Source: Nodosilinea sp. FACHB-141 (GTDB taxonomy: Bacteria > Cyanobacteriota > Cyanobacteriia > Phormidesmidales > Phormidesmidaceae). Taken from it: 64,000 bases of DNA. Each line of letters starts with the position of its first letter. The first letter of the stretch is position 1. Of the stretch, positions 1 to 8,391 are shown piece by piece. The stretch covers positions 227,196 through 291,195 of the forward strand of contig NZ_JACJPP010000004.1 of NCBI RefSeq assembly GCF_014696135.1. The letters are read 5' to 3'. The notes under the pieces are model-generated. The model ran no database searches and was not told the origin of the DNA. It was given only the letters and a program-made list of their open reading frames with translations. A program made the position numbers and the translations under genes.

Positions 1-1
1 C

Positions 2-403
2 ATTATGAACCACAGCTTCTCAGACTATCGCCCCCTCTGTGGTGAGATTGAGGCGCGCCGCAACGGGGTGCTGATTGCCTTTGAAGAAGGGGTAGCTACC
101 TTCTATGCTCTCAAGAATGCTGAGGACCGCGGGATATTCTTTATTACCCCCGGTACCAAGGTTTACAAGGGTATGATTGTCGGCGAACACAATCGCAACC
201 AGGATCTCGACCTCAATATCTGCAAGAGCAAGCAGCTCACCAACCACCGAGCCGCTGGCGGCGACGAACTGGTGCAGCTGCAAACCCCTGTAGATATGAG
301 CCTGGAGCGTGCTCTTGAGTACATTGGCCCAGACGAACTGGTGGAAATCACGCCTGAGTCTATCCGGCTGCGCAAGCTGTCCAAGAAGCTAGCGAAGCGC
401 TAA
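2..403 (+). CDS. typA: GTPase TypA/BipA, C-terminal part
   Basis: This is the 3' end of a gene that begins before the window; the ATG at 5 is internal because the frame is open to the first base. The 132 visible residues match the C-terminal domain of the ribosome-associated translational GTPase TypA (BipA). Recognisable segments are the NGVL/AFEEG strand, YALKNAEDRG, FITPGTKVYKGMIVGEH, the stretch ending in LTNHRAAGGDE, and the conserved end RLRKLSKKLAKR. TypA binds the 70S ribosome and acts in ribosome assembly and stress adaptation. The G domain and EF-G-like domains lie outside the window. The stop is TAA at 401-403. Confidence 0.93.
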   Translation: MMNHSFSDYRPLCGEIEARRNGVLIAFEEGVATFYALKNAEDRGIFFITPGTKVYKGMIVGEHNRNQDLDLNICKSKQLTNHRAAGGDELVQLQTPVDMSLERALEYIGPDELVEITPESIRLRKLSKKLAKR

Positions 404-499
404 GTCGATGGTATGACAGCTCGCCATAGAGCTGCTCAAAAGCTAAGAGGTCTGGACGGATACCTCGGCTGAACTGGGTCTCCGCTCGGCCTCTTCAAT

Positions 500-559
500 C
501 AAAAGCGTCTACATCTCGCCTGCCCTCTCTGGCAGAGCGCTAGGATGTAGACGCTTTTG
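500..559. terminator. Long nested hairpin after typA
   Basis: A perfect 16-bp inverted repeat (500-515 with 544-559, arm CAAAAGCGTCTACATC) encloses a second small hairpin, CTGCC...GGCAG. It lies 96 bases after the typA stop and about 80 bases before the DUF58 gene. The right arm ends in TTTTGG, so it could terminate transcription in either direction. The nested form is also compatible with a small palindromic repeat. The base pairing is directly visible; the role is inferred. Confidence 0.55.
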
Positions 560-639
560 GTTTGTAAAAACGCTGGGCTGTCGAAGTGGCTGGGTACGCT
601 GAAACGTAACGACAGCGGCACGCTATAGGGGAAACAGGT

Positions 640-1854
640 TTGAAACGGTTTACGCAGTGGCTAGAGCATCGCTGGGTTAACCCAGCCTATGTGGGTTGGA
701 TATTGCTGGGGCTGGCGCTGTTCTTTTTTGCGGCGGCCACTAATACCCTGGCGGGCTGGCTATACGTGATTAGCGGAGTGATGCTGGCGCTGCTGCTGAT
801 CGCGGCAGTGCTACCGCCTCGGAATTTGCAAGGACTTGTAGTGACGCGATCGCCCATTGCACCGGTCACCGCTGGGGCACCTTTGGATATTGAGCTGCGA
901 GCTCGCAATACCCAGCGCCAGAGTAAAGGGCTGTTTCAGATTATCGACCCTGTGCCCTCGCGGCTGGGGGCGGTGGCGACACATGCCGTGGGCGCGCTGC
1001 CCCCAGGGCAAAGCCACACCTGGCGGTATGCAGTGCCAACCACGCGGCGGGGCGTCTACCGCTGGTCAACGATAGATCTGCGCACAGCTGCTCCCCTAGG
1101 TTTGTTCTGGTGTCGGCGCACAATGCCCGCTCCTGCCACAGCTGTGGTCTATCCCCAGGTGTTGCCCTTGAAGCGCTGCCCTCTACTAGATACTGTCGGC
1201 CAGCGCCAGGGTCAGCACTGGCGCTACAGCCCGCTAGCCAAAGCTGATACCCAGGGAGTAACGCGATCGCTGCGCCCCTACCGCTGGGGTGACCCAACCC
1301 GGCTGATCCACTGGCGCACCAGCGCCCGCTACGGCGAACTGCGGGTGCGTGAGCTAGAAAGCATAACCACCAGTCGAGAAGTTTTGATTGCCCTCAACAC
1401 CACCGCGCGTTGGAATGAGGAGAGCTTTGAGCAGGCAGTAGTAGCGGCAGCGTCGCTCTATAACTACGCCTTGAAGCAGGGGTTTGCCGCAGCCTTATGG
1501 GTTCCACAAGCAGACACCCTGAGAGACTCAGCCCGAGTGATGCACGCTCTGGCTGAAGTGAATCCTGATCCAGGCCACGATCTGCGAAGCGTAAAGTCTG
1601 GGGCATCCCAGAAGCGGGAGTCGACCTGGGACGAGGATTCAGGCCAGAATCGCGCTATTGCTCTGCCTCAAGTAACAACAATTTGGCTCACCGCTGCTGG
1701 AGCCCAAACCGTCAGCCTCGCTGCTGGCAGTCGACAATTGATTTGGGGCAACGGCGATCGCAACGCTACCTCGGCGGATATACTAAGCACGCTCCAGATG
1801 GATCCAAGTCTTCCCCTGGAACCGCAGCTACAGGCCAATTTAGCGGCTAGATGA
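640..1854 (+). CDS. DUF58 domain-containing membrane protein
   Basis: A 404-residue protein with two adjacent hydrophobic segments near the N terminus (about residues 18-36 and 40-57) followed by a soluble part. Residues 213-226 carry the family signature YRWGDPTRLIHWR, in which a basic, Trp-containing loop precedes the VRELE strand. DUF58 proteins commonly occur with MoxR AAA+ ATPases and transglutaminase-like proteins and have a VWA-like fold; a role at the cell envelope is usually proposed but not proven. No MoxR gene is adjacent here. The start used is TTG at 640; no good alternative ATG precedes the first membrane segment. The extreme C terminus (from about residue 300) is not conserved to my eye. 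Confidence 0.85.
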   Translation: MKRFTQWLEHRWVNPAYVGWILLGLALFFFAAATNTLAGWLYVISGVMLALLLIAAVLPPRNLQGLVVTRSPIAPVTAGAPLDIELRARNTQRQSKGLFQIIDPVPSRLGAVATHAVGALPPGQSHTWRYAVPTTRRGVYRWSTIDLRTAAPLGLFWCRRTMPAPATAVVYPQVLPLKRCPLLDTVGQRQGQHWRYSPLAKADTQGVTRSLRPYRWGDPTRLIHWRTSARYGELRVRELESITTSREVLIALNTTARWNEESFEQAVVAAASLYNYALKQGFAAALWVPQADTLRDSARVMHALAEVNPDPGHDLRSVKSGASQKRESTWDEDSGQNRAIALPQVTTIWLTAAGAQTVSLAAGSRQLIWGNGDRNATSADILSTLQMDPSLPLEPQLQANLAAR

Positions 1855-1893
1855 ATGTGGAGTGGCTGTGGCGGCATTACGCAAAAAATTGGC

Positions 1894-1922
1894 AAAAAAA
1901 AGGAGAGCTCAAACGGCTCTCC
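1894..1922 (-). terminator. Rho-independent terminator on the minus strand
   Basis: Read on the minus strand, a GGAGAGC/GCTCTCC stem (1916-1922 with 1902-1908) with a 7-base loop is followed directly by a run of eight T (A at 1894-1901 on the plus strand). It sits about 95 bases downstream of gatB and so probably ends that transcript. It also separates gatB from the convergent DUF58 gene. Confidence 0.75.
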
Positions 1923-2015
1923 CTACCATCAGGGTGCATCTAATATCATGTTAGCCCAAAAATTGCATGGGGGGTAAGACCCCTTATTGAATTTTTTCAA
2001 TGTCTCTGCGAAGCA

Positions 2016-3518
2016 TCATTGATTTAGTTTTTGGCTAAGCAGCTGATTGCTCAACTTTGGATCTACTCTGCCGCCGCTACGCTTCATCAGCTGACCCACA
2101 AAGAAGCCTTGGAGCTTTTTCTTACCGCCGCGATAGGCCTCTAGCTCTTCGGGATGGGCTGCCAACACTTCGTCGATCATGGCCTCAATCTGTGCAGGGT
2201 CAGAAATCTGGCTGAGGCCTCGCGCTTCCACTAGGGCTTTAGGAGAGCCGCCCTGGGTCAGCAGCTCAGGTAGCAAGTCTTTGCCGATTTTGTTGCTGAT
2301 AGTCCCCGCTGCGATCAGCTGCACTAGCTCGGCTAGGGCAACAGGGGTCAGAGGCAGTGCATCGATGGATACTCGCTCGGTGTTGAGATAGGCGGCAATG
2401 TCTTGGGTGATCCAGTTGGCGGTGAGCTTGGGGTCGGCACCAGCCGCCATTGCCGCTTCAAAATATTCGGTGATGGCGCGCTCGTCGCTCAGCACGCGGG
2501 CATCGTAGGGAGAGAGGCCAAACTCAGACTCGTAGCGATCGCGCTTTTGAGCCGGTAGCTCGGGCAATTCCGCTAACCAGCCCTCTTTTTGCTCTGCTGA
2601 CACCACAATGGGCGGCAGGTCGGGTTCAGGAAAGTAGCGGTAGTCGCTAGAGCCTTCCTTGGAGCGCATGCTCTTTGTACGCTGGCTGCTTTCATCCCAC
2701 AGGCGAGTTTCTTGGATGATTTTCTCGCCGGTCTGGTTGGCTTTAATCTGCCGATCGATTTCGTACTCGATCGCCTTTTGAATAGCGCTAAAGGAGTTCA
2801 TGTTTTTGATCTCCACCTTGGTGCCAAACTCCTCTTGGCCTACTGGGCGCACGGAGATGTTGACATCACAACGCAGAGAACCCTCCTGCATGTTGCCGTC
2901 GCTAATGCCCAGGTAGCGCACAATGCGGCGTAGCTCTTGGGCATATTCGGCAGCCTCTTGGCCGGTGCGAATATCGGGCTCGGAAACAATTTCGATCAGG
3001 GGAACGCCGGCTCGGTTGTAATCAACCAGGGAGTAGGTAGAGCCAGCCAGGCGATCGCTGCCCGCGTGCACCAGCTTGCCCGCATCTTCTTCCATGTGCA
3101 GACGGGTGATGCCAATGCGCTTGCGAGTGGCTTCCTTAGTCTTTTTGTCGATCAGCTCGATCTCAAGCCAGCCGTGCTCGGCAATGGGCAGGTCGTACTG
3201 AGAAATTTGGTAGTTCTTAGGTAGGTCGGGATAGAAATACTGCTTGCGATCGAACTTCGAGTAGGGCGCGATCTGGCAATTTAGGGCTAACCCAGCCTTG
3301 ACGGCATACTCCAGCACACGCTGATTGAGCACCGGCAGCACTCCCGGCATGCCCACCACGATAGGATCGATGTAGGTGTTAGGGTCGGCCCCAAAGGCTG
3401 TAGAGGCTGGGGAGAAGATTTTGGTTTCGGTGCACAACTGACAGTGGGTTTCGAGGCCAATGATGGCTTCGTACTGAGTTTTAGCGGGCTGAGTTTTGGC
3501 GGGGGCCGCAGTGGTCAT
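2016..3518 (-). CDS. gatB: Asp-tRNA(Asn)/Glu-tRNA(Gln) amidotransferase subunit B
   Basis: GatB is the tRNA-binding kinase subunit of GatCAB. This enzyme converts Glu-tRNA(Gln) to Gln-tRNA(Gln), a route cyanobacteria need because they lack GlnRS. The N-terminal catalytic cradle begins YEAIIGLETHCQL and contains the metal-site region KNYQISQYDLPI and the block GVPLIEIVSEPDIR. The C-terminal YqeY-like helical tail ends at KLNQ. The length, 500 residues from the ATG at 3518, is normal for the family. A TTG four codons upstream is possible, but the ATG has a GGAG eight bases upstream. It is downstream of the UbiA gene on the same strand with a 100-base gap. Confidence 0.96.
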   Translation of the reverse strand: MTTAAPAKTQPAKTQYEAIIGLETHCQLCTETKIFSPASTAFGADPNTYIDPIVVGMPGVLPVLNQRVLEYAVKAGLALNCQIAPYSKFDRKQYFYPDLPKNYQISQYDLPIAEHGWLEIELIDKKTKEATRKRIGITRLHMEEDAGKLVHAGSDRLAGSTYSLVDYNRAGVPLIEIVSEPDIRTGQEAAEYAQELRRIVRYLGISDGNMQEGSLRCDVNISVRPVGQEEFGTKVEIKNMNSFSAIQKAIEYEIDRQIKANQTGEKIIQETRLWDESSQRTKSMRSKEGSSDYRYFPEPDLPPIVVSAEQKEGWLAELPELPAQKRDRYESEFGLSPYDARVLSDERAITEYFEAAMAAGADPKLTANWITQDIAAYLNTERVSIDALPLTPVALAELVQLIAAGTISNKIGKDLLPELLTQGGSPKALVEARGLSQISDPAQIEAMIDEVLAAHPEELEAYRGGKKKLQGFFVGQLMKRSGGRVDPKLSNQLLSQKLNQ

Positions 3519-3570
3519 AAACCGCTCCAACGGGGAATTGCATTCTTAGAGTAACTATTGTAGCCCTGAC

Positions 3571-3613
3571 GGGGGAGTGGGAGAGTAAGGGAGTGGGAGG
3601 GTGAGGGGTGGGG
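3571..3613 (+). repeat. G-tract spacer, possible G-quadruplex
   Basis: The gap between the UbiA stop and gatB is a purine tract made of short GGG runs separated by 1-7 bases, which fits the simple G3+N1-7 quadruplex rule on the plus strand. Similar G- or C-rich low-complexity tracts lie in other spacers of this window (31338-31395, 51040-51118, 54721-54830, 55460-55510). The composition is seen directly; any folding or role is inferred. Confidence 0.4.
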
Positions 3614-3618
3614 AATGG

Positions 3619-4524
3619 TTACAGCAGAGAGCCTAGGATCATACCGATGAGAAGAACAAAGCCGAGTTGGACATTCTGCCTAAAAATCTGCCCGTAGAGG
3701 TTGAGCGGTGGCTTGTAGCGGCTGAGCAGGTAAGACTGGCGCGACCACATGATTAGCGCAGCGGCCAGCCCCAGCCAGTAGGGAAACGCTAGAAACAGCA
3801 GCAGGCCTAGCCAAATCAAGAGCAGCCATGCGCCGAAGAAGCAGAAGCCGATGAACTGGGGGGTGTAGTCGCCAAAGAATAGGGCAGCGGAGTTAACGCC
3901 CAAGCGGCGATCGTCGTCGCGATCGGGGATGGCGTAAACGGTATCGAAGCTTAGAGTCCACAGCACCACGGCCAGCCAGAGAATCCAGACTGGTAAGTCT
4001 AGATTGTTGGTGACTGCCGCCCAGGGAATCAGCACCGCAAACCCCCAAGCGAGAGACAGCACCAGCTGCGGCACCGGAAACACGCGCTTTGCCAGGGGAT
4101 AGAGCAAGATGAACGGCACAGCTAGCACGCATAGCCAGAAGCTGAGGGCGTTGAGATATAGCGACAGGCCGTAGGCGCAGAGGAGGGACACCAACAGCAC
4201 CCCGATGCCCACTTGCACGGACAAGTCGCGGGCGGCAAGAGGGCGGGTGCGGGTGCGCGCGACATGGGGATCAATGTTGCGATCCCACAGGTCGTTGACG
4301 ACACAGCCAGCGGCACTAGTAGCCAAGGTGCCCAGAATAATGACGCCAACCAAAGGCAGGGGAGGGTTACCCTCGGCGGCCAGCACCACCGACCACAGGG
4401 CCGGAATCATCAAAATTAGTCGCCCGGTAGGCTTATCCCAGCGCAGCAGGCGAATAATGGCATCTAGGGTAGAGGGTTCGGGACGGGTGGAAGGACTCGC
4501 CATAGTCGCCAACGATGAGTGCAT
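3619..4524 (-). CDS. 4-hydroxybenzoate polyprenyltransferase, UbiA family
   Basis: A 301-residue integral membrane prenyltransferase with about eight hydrophobic segments. The first Asp-rich prenyl-diphosphate motif is NDLWDRNIDPHVARTRTRP and the second is YAIPDRDDDRRLG, both typical of UbiA enzymes that bind Mg-polyprenyl diphosphate. In cyanobacteria the 4-hydroxybenzoate enzyme (slr0926-like) makes 4-hydroxy-3-solanesylbenzoate for plastoquinone, so this is the likely role. The start may be ATG 4524 or ATG 4503 (MASPST); neither has a strong ribosome binding site. It is 66 bases from the methyltransferase gene upstream on the same strand. Confidence 0.9.
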   Translation of the reverse strand: MHSSLATMASPSTRPEPSTLDAIIRLLRWDKPTGRLILMIPALWSVVLAAEGNPPLPLVGVIILGTLATSAAGCVVNDLWDRNIDPHVARTRTRPLAARDLSVQVGIGVLLVSLLCAYGLSLYLNALSFWLCVLAVPFILLYPLAKRVFPVPQLVLSLAWGFAVLIPWAAVTNNLDLPVWILWLAVVLWTLSFDTVYAIPDRDDDRRLGVNSAALFFGDYTPQFIGFCFFGAWLLLIWLGLLLFLAFPYWLGLAAALIMWSRQSYLLSRYKPPLNLYGQIFRQNVQLGFVLLIGMILGSLL

Positions 4525-4590
4525 AGGTACACCTTCAGCATAGCGGCCCTTGAGCTTGGCCCAAAGCGTTGGCAGCAGGGCACAGCAGGG

Positions 4591-5556
4591 TTAAGGCGAT
4601 CGCTCTACGCTGTAGATTTGCATGCCCTTGGCGGTTAGAAAGTCCAGATTGATAGCCTCTGTTGAGGTTGCTTTGTTGCGCAGCAAAGCTGTGAAGCCAC
4701 CTGCCCCTAACCCCGACTGGGGCCAAAGGCGATAGCAGGGAAAGGCGGCCAGGGGTGAGGCATGGTCAGCCAAAACGGGGACGTCTACTGCCTCAAACTG
4801 AGGAAACTTTTTGATCAGCCAGTCCACGACCTGCTCGTTCTCTTCAGGGGAGAAGGTGCAGGTCATGTAGGCTAGGTAGCCGCCACCTGCCACGGTTTGG
4901 GCAGCACTGGCCAAAATTCGCTTTTGGCGACTGGCGTTTTTCTTGATGTTGACGGGGTGAAAACAGCCTAGGGCCTGATCGCCTTTGGCTAGGAGTGACT
5001 GGCCGCTGCACGGAGCATCGGCCACCACTACTGAGGCGGTGCGAGAGAGTTGTTCGGCAAAGGTTTGAGGGTCGAGGTTAAACACCAGCGCGTCTGTCAA
5101 CCCGCAGCGTTTGAGATTAGAAATCAAGATTCTGACCCGCTTGCGAATGACTTCGTTGCACCAGAGATGATCGGGCATTAAGGCTTTCCAAGCCAGCATG
5201 CTCTTCCCCCCTGGGGCGGCGCAGAGATCGAGCACTGACTCTGTTGGGGTGGCGATTGCGCTAAACACCCCTGCCGAGAATACCGAAGCCATATCTAAGC
5301 AATAGTAGGCTCCATCTTGGTGAAGAGCGTGCTGACCAGGGCGCTGATCCCCGCTGAGGCGATCGCACCAGGCGGGCTGCCAGGGTAGGGGTGGTGCGAT
5401 CGCAAAGGGCACCACCTCTGGCCGGGGTTGCATCCACACAACGGCGGTGGGAAACGGCTGAGGGTTGACTAGGGCCTCTACAAAGGCAGCGCGATCGCGC
5501 TCCTCAGCAAATAGCCGACGGCTCAGTTTTAGCAGCAGGTTAGTCGGTTCGCCCAT
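4591..5556 (-). CDS. RsmB/NOP2-type RNA m5C methyltransferase
   Basis: A 321-residue class I SAM-dependent RNA methyltransferase. The SAM-binding motif I is VLDLCAAPGGKS (about residues 107-118). The two conserved Pro-Cys motifs of m5C enzymes are VADAPCSGQS and MTCTFSPEENE, whose Cys residues are the catalytic and release cysteines. The protein is shorter than RsmB because it lacks the N-terminal NusB-like domain, so it is closer to the RsmF/NOP2-like cyanobacterial form. The target base (16S rRNA, 23S rRNA or tRNA) cannot be told from the sequence. Confidence 0.88.
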   Translation of the reverse strand: MGEPTNLLLKLSRRLFAEERDRAAFVEALVNPQPFPTAVVWMQPRPEVVPFAIAPPLPWQPAWCDRLSGDQRPGQHALHQDGAYYCLDMASVFSAGVFSAIATPTESVLDLCAAPGGKSMLAWKALMPDHLWCNEVIRKRVRILISNLKRCGLTDALVFNLDPQTFAEQLSRTASVVVADAPCSGQSLLAKGDQALGCFHPVNIKKNASRQKRILASAAQTVAGGGYLAYMTCTFSPEENEQVVDWLIKKFPQFEAVDVPVLADHASPLAAFPCYRLWPQSGLGAGGFTALLRNKATSTEAINLDFLTAKGMQIYSVERSP

Positions 5557-6036
5557 AGGGCAGGATTATGCCACAGCCTGTGGGTCAACTCTAGAGATAT
5601 AGCAATGAGCCAGGAGTATTGCTCCTCAAGTTTTGACCTTAAGTTAATTAATCGTTAACTCAATTTATATCTAAAGAACGACGGGGTTTTAAGAGGGTAA
5701 TATTCAACCCAACTAAATAGTATTTATGGTCACATTAGCAACTGAGTTTTCAAACATAGATCTAGTGAACTCACTATCTTCTCCGTTGGTCAACAGGGAT
5801 ATTACCCCTGTTTGAACTGATCCCTAGCAAGTTTACGTTCGTTAAAGTTTTAAGAAACGTTCATTCACATAATTGTGACTGTGCTCAACACAAACATGAA
5901 GACAATATAAAGGACGTTTAGCAATTGCAGGAGCTATATCCTTGTAAGCGTCAGAGGTTTGGGCCTTACGGTAGATGATCCCCATTTTTTCAAGAGTAAA
6001 AATGTAGAGGTTAGATACAGCTTTTAGGAAGCCACT
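5557..6036. other. 480-base AT-rich intergenic region
   Basis: This divergent spacer separates the RNA methyltransferase (minus) from the small Cys-rich gene (plus). It is clearly richer in A and T than its neighbours and has no convincing ORF. A GTTAA...GTTAAC partial palindrome near 5643-5660 and a TTCAAAC/GTTTGAA pair (about 5748 and 5810) are the only structures noticed. It probably holds both promoters. No RNA gene was recognised. Confidence 0.4.
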
Positions 6037-6354
6037 ATGAAATCAGCGCAGTGCCAGGTGTCATCTTGTAGCCGCTGCCGTTTTTATTCTCCGGAAGGTC
6101 GACGGGGAGGACAGTGCAGTCAACTCGGCGTACCTGTAGAAAGCCGGTGGTCACCGTGTTCCTTAGCTGTACCCGTGTTTACATCGCCGCTGGTGACGAT
6201 GAAACCCCTGGACTTTTTGCCTCAGCCCTTAGATTTAGGCTTTGCCGAAGTTTCCCGCGAGGCGGCGCGATTAGAGGCATCCTTGGAGGCTCCTACTGTG
6301 GAGAGGTATTCAGAAGACGCTCTTCGACCTGCCCCTGCCCGAGTTCGGCGCTAG
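6037..6354 (+). CDS. Small conserved Cys-motif protein
   Basis: A 105-residue protein whose first 45 residues hold five cysteines arranged as CQVSSCSRCRFY...GGQC...SPC, followed by LAVPVF. This looks like a small zinc or iron-sulphur binding module shared by short cyanobacterial proteins of unknown function. The C-terminal half (PQPLDLGFAEV onward) is Glu/Arg-rich and probably flexible. The start ATG at 6037 has no strong Shine-Dalgarno sequence. The gene stands alone with spacers of more than 200 bases on both sides. No function can be assigned. Confidence 0.7.
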   Translation: MKSAQCQVSSCSRCRFYSPEGRRGGQCSQLGVPVESRWSPCSLAVPVFTSPLVTMKPLDFLPQPLDLGFAEVSREAARLEASLEAPTVERYSEDALRPAPARVRR

Positions 6355-6567
6355 ATAAACTGCGGTTAGCTCCCAAAATTTCTGAGAAATTATCCCACCT
6401 TTTTGCACGGACAACTAAAGTACCTAGGCAGCTATGTCTCATGGGCGCTAAAGCTCTCACTTTGCGGTGGGTAGGTGAGGGGCAAAGGCTGGGGTAGCGT
6501 TTGAGGCCGCAAGAAACGGGTGGTTTGGACTAGGGGCGATCGGTAGATTGGGAATTGTAGTTGACCT

Positions 6568-7455
6568 ATGGCTGCGAAACCCATGAATCCTGTGGTGGAA
6601 CCTGCAACCTACGACAATGAAACCTACAGGCAGATAGCTGAGGCGATCGCATTTCTGCGCCAGCACCATCTCGACCAGCCCGATCTGGCCGCCGTAGCCC
6701 GCCATGTGCACCTCAGCGAATACCACTTTCAGCGCCTGTTTACTCGATGGGCGGGCATTAGCCCAAAGCGGTTTTTGCAGAACCTGACGGTGGACTATGC
6801 CAAGGCCAAGATTGCTGAAACCAAAAGCCTGATGGATCTGACTGGGGATGTGGGTCTGTCAAGTCCAAGCCGTTTGCACGATCTGTTTGTCAGCCTAGAG
6901 GCCGTGTCGCCGGGTGAGTTTAAGTCCGGAGGGGCGGGCCTGAAAATTTGCTACGGCATCCACGCTACTCCGTTTGGGCTGTGTTTGCTAGCCAAGACCG
7001 CACGGGGCATCTGCAATCTGCACTTTTTAGAGACACCAGATCAGGCGATGGCGGAGCATCTATTGCAGGCGGAGTGGCCCAGAGCAACCCTGGTGGACGA
7101 CCAGCCTGGAACGGCGGAAGAGTGCCATCGCATCTTCACCCCAGACCCCGATCGCCCTTTAGCGCTCGCAGTCAAAGGCACCAACTTTCAGATTCAGGTG
7201 TGGCGGGCGCTTTTGCAGATTCCTCCAGGTGGGCTAACGACATACCAGGGCTTGGCAGAGGCGATCGGTCGGCCTACAGCGGCGCGAGCGGTGGGCAATG
7301 CCATTGGACAGAACCCGGTAGGGTATCTCATTCCCTGTCACCGGGTGATTCGAGCCTCGGGTGAGTGGGGTGGCTACCGCTGGGGGCCAGCGCGCAAGAC
7401 GTTGCTGTTGGGCTGGGAAGCGGGACAGACCCAGGCCTTCCCCCAGGAGGCGTAA
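6568..7455 (+). CDS. AraC-type regulator fused to methylated-DNA-cysteine methyltransferase
   Basis: A 295-residue fusion. Residues about 20-115 are an AraC-type helix-turn-helix domain (HLDQPDLAAVARHVHLSEYHFQRLF, shown here as its position only: roughly 35-59). Residues about 200-290 are the alkyltransferase domain with the active-site block PCHRVIR, Cys about 257, which accepts the methyl group from O6-methylguanine. The N-terminal zinc/phosphotriester-accepting domain of E. coli Ada is missing. The protein may therefore repair alkylated bases and regulate transcription through its HTH without the classical Ada switch. It overlaps the next gene by one base (TAATG), so the two are cotranscribed. 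Confidence 0.88.
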   Translation: MAAKPMNPVVEPATYDNETYRQIAEAIAFLRQHHLDQPDLAAVARHVHLSEYHFQRLFTRWAGISPKRFLQNLTVDYAKAKIAETKSLMDLTGDVGLSSPSRLHDLFVSLEAVSPGEFKSGGAGLKICYGIHATPFGLCLLAKTARGICNLHFLETPDQAMAEHLLQAEWPRATLVDDQPGTAEECHRIFTPDPDRPLALAVKGTNFQIQVWRALLQIPPGGLTTYQGLAEAIGRPTAARAVGNAIGQNPVGYLIPCHRVIRASGEWGGYRWGPARKTLLLGWEAGQTQAFPQEA

Positions 7456-8354
7456 TGCGAAAAATCAATCTTGCCGAGCTTTTGCTGCTGGCGGCACTGT
7501 GGGGTGGCTCGTTTCTGTTTATGCGAGTGGCGGTGCCGGTGTTGGGTCCGCTATGGCTGATCGAGATTCGCGTAGTGCTGGCCGGTTGTGCCTTGCTGCC
7601 GGTGGTCGTACACCTCAATCTGTGGCCAGAACTGCGCCAACGCTGGCGAGCCCTTCTGGTGATAGGCAGCATTAATTCTGCGATCCCCTTTGTGCTGCTG
7701 GCCTTTGCTTCCCTGTCGCTACCAGCTGGGTTAACCTCCACTTTAAATAGCACAGCGCCGTTGTTTGGCACGGTTGTGGCCGCGGTTTGGCTCCAGGAAG
7801 CCCTTACCCTCACCCGGTGGATTGGCTTCGGGCTGGGCTTTGTTGGGGTCGTGATTTTGGTAGGTTGGCAACCGATTATGGCGACGCCAGGGTTTGGATG
7901 GGCGGTGGCGGCAGGGTTAGTTGCGGCTTTTATGTATGCGATCGCAGCTCCCTACATCCGGCAAAATTTGGCTGGAGTCTCGCCCTGGACCATCACCGCC
8001 GGTAGTTTATGGGGAGCCGCCCTGGCTTTGCTACCGGCCCTACCCTTTACCGTGCCGCACCAACTGCCTACGCCAACCGTTGTCGCTGCGGTGGTGGCTC
8101 TGGCGCTGCTTTCTACAGCCTGCGCCTATCTACTCTACTTTCGGCTGATTCAAAACGTTGGCTCTACCAAGGCATTAACTGTGGGGTATCTAATTCCCAT
8201 GTTTGCCGTGCTTTGGGGTGCTGTGCTGCTAGCAGAGCCCGTTACCGAATCGATGGCGGTGGGGGGCAGCTTGATTTTGCCGGGCACCGCGATCGCCAAC
8301 GACCTGTTCAACCCCGGACAAAAAAGAGCCCAGACTCCACAGAGAGAAGTCTAG
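7455..8354 (+). CDS. EamA/DMT-family drug/metabolite exporter
   Basis: A 299-residue membrane protein with ten predicted hydrophobic helices and two EamA repeats. The first repeat starts LLLAALWGGSFLFMR, a typical DMT opening with the W-G-x-x-F motif. An ORF reaches further upstream to 7365, but ATG 7455 is preferred. It has AGGAGG at 7445-7450 and its first base is the last base of the upstream stop codon. Coupling to the AraC-alkyltransferase gene suggests shared expression. The substrate is unknown. Confidence 0.88.
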   Translation: MRKINLAELLLLAALWGGSFLFMRVAVPVLGPLWLIEIRVVLAGCALLPVVVHLNLWPELRQRWRALLVIGSINSAIPFVLLAFASLSLPAGLTSTLNSTAPLFGTVVAAVWLQEALTLTRWIGFGLGFVGVVILVGWQPIMATPGFGWAVAAGLVAAFMYAIAAPYIRQNLAGVSPWTITAGSLWGAALALLPALPFTVPHQLPTPTVVAAVVALALLSTACAYLLYFRLIQNVGSTKALTVGYLIPMFAVLWGAVLLAEPVTESMAVGGSLILPGTAIANDLFNPGQKRAQTPQREV

Positions 8355-8391
8355 GCCTGGGGTTCTAGGCTAAGTTTTCCAACACGGTGGC

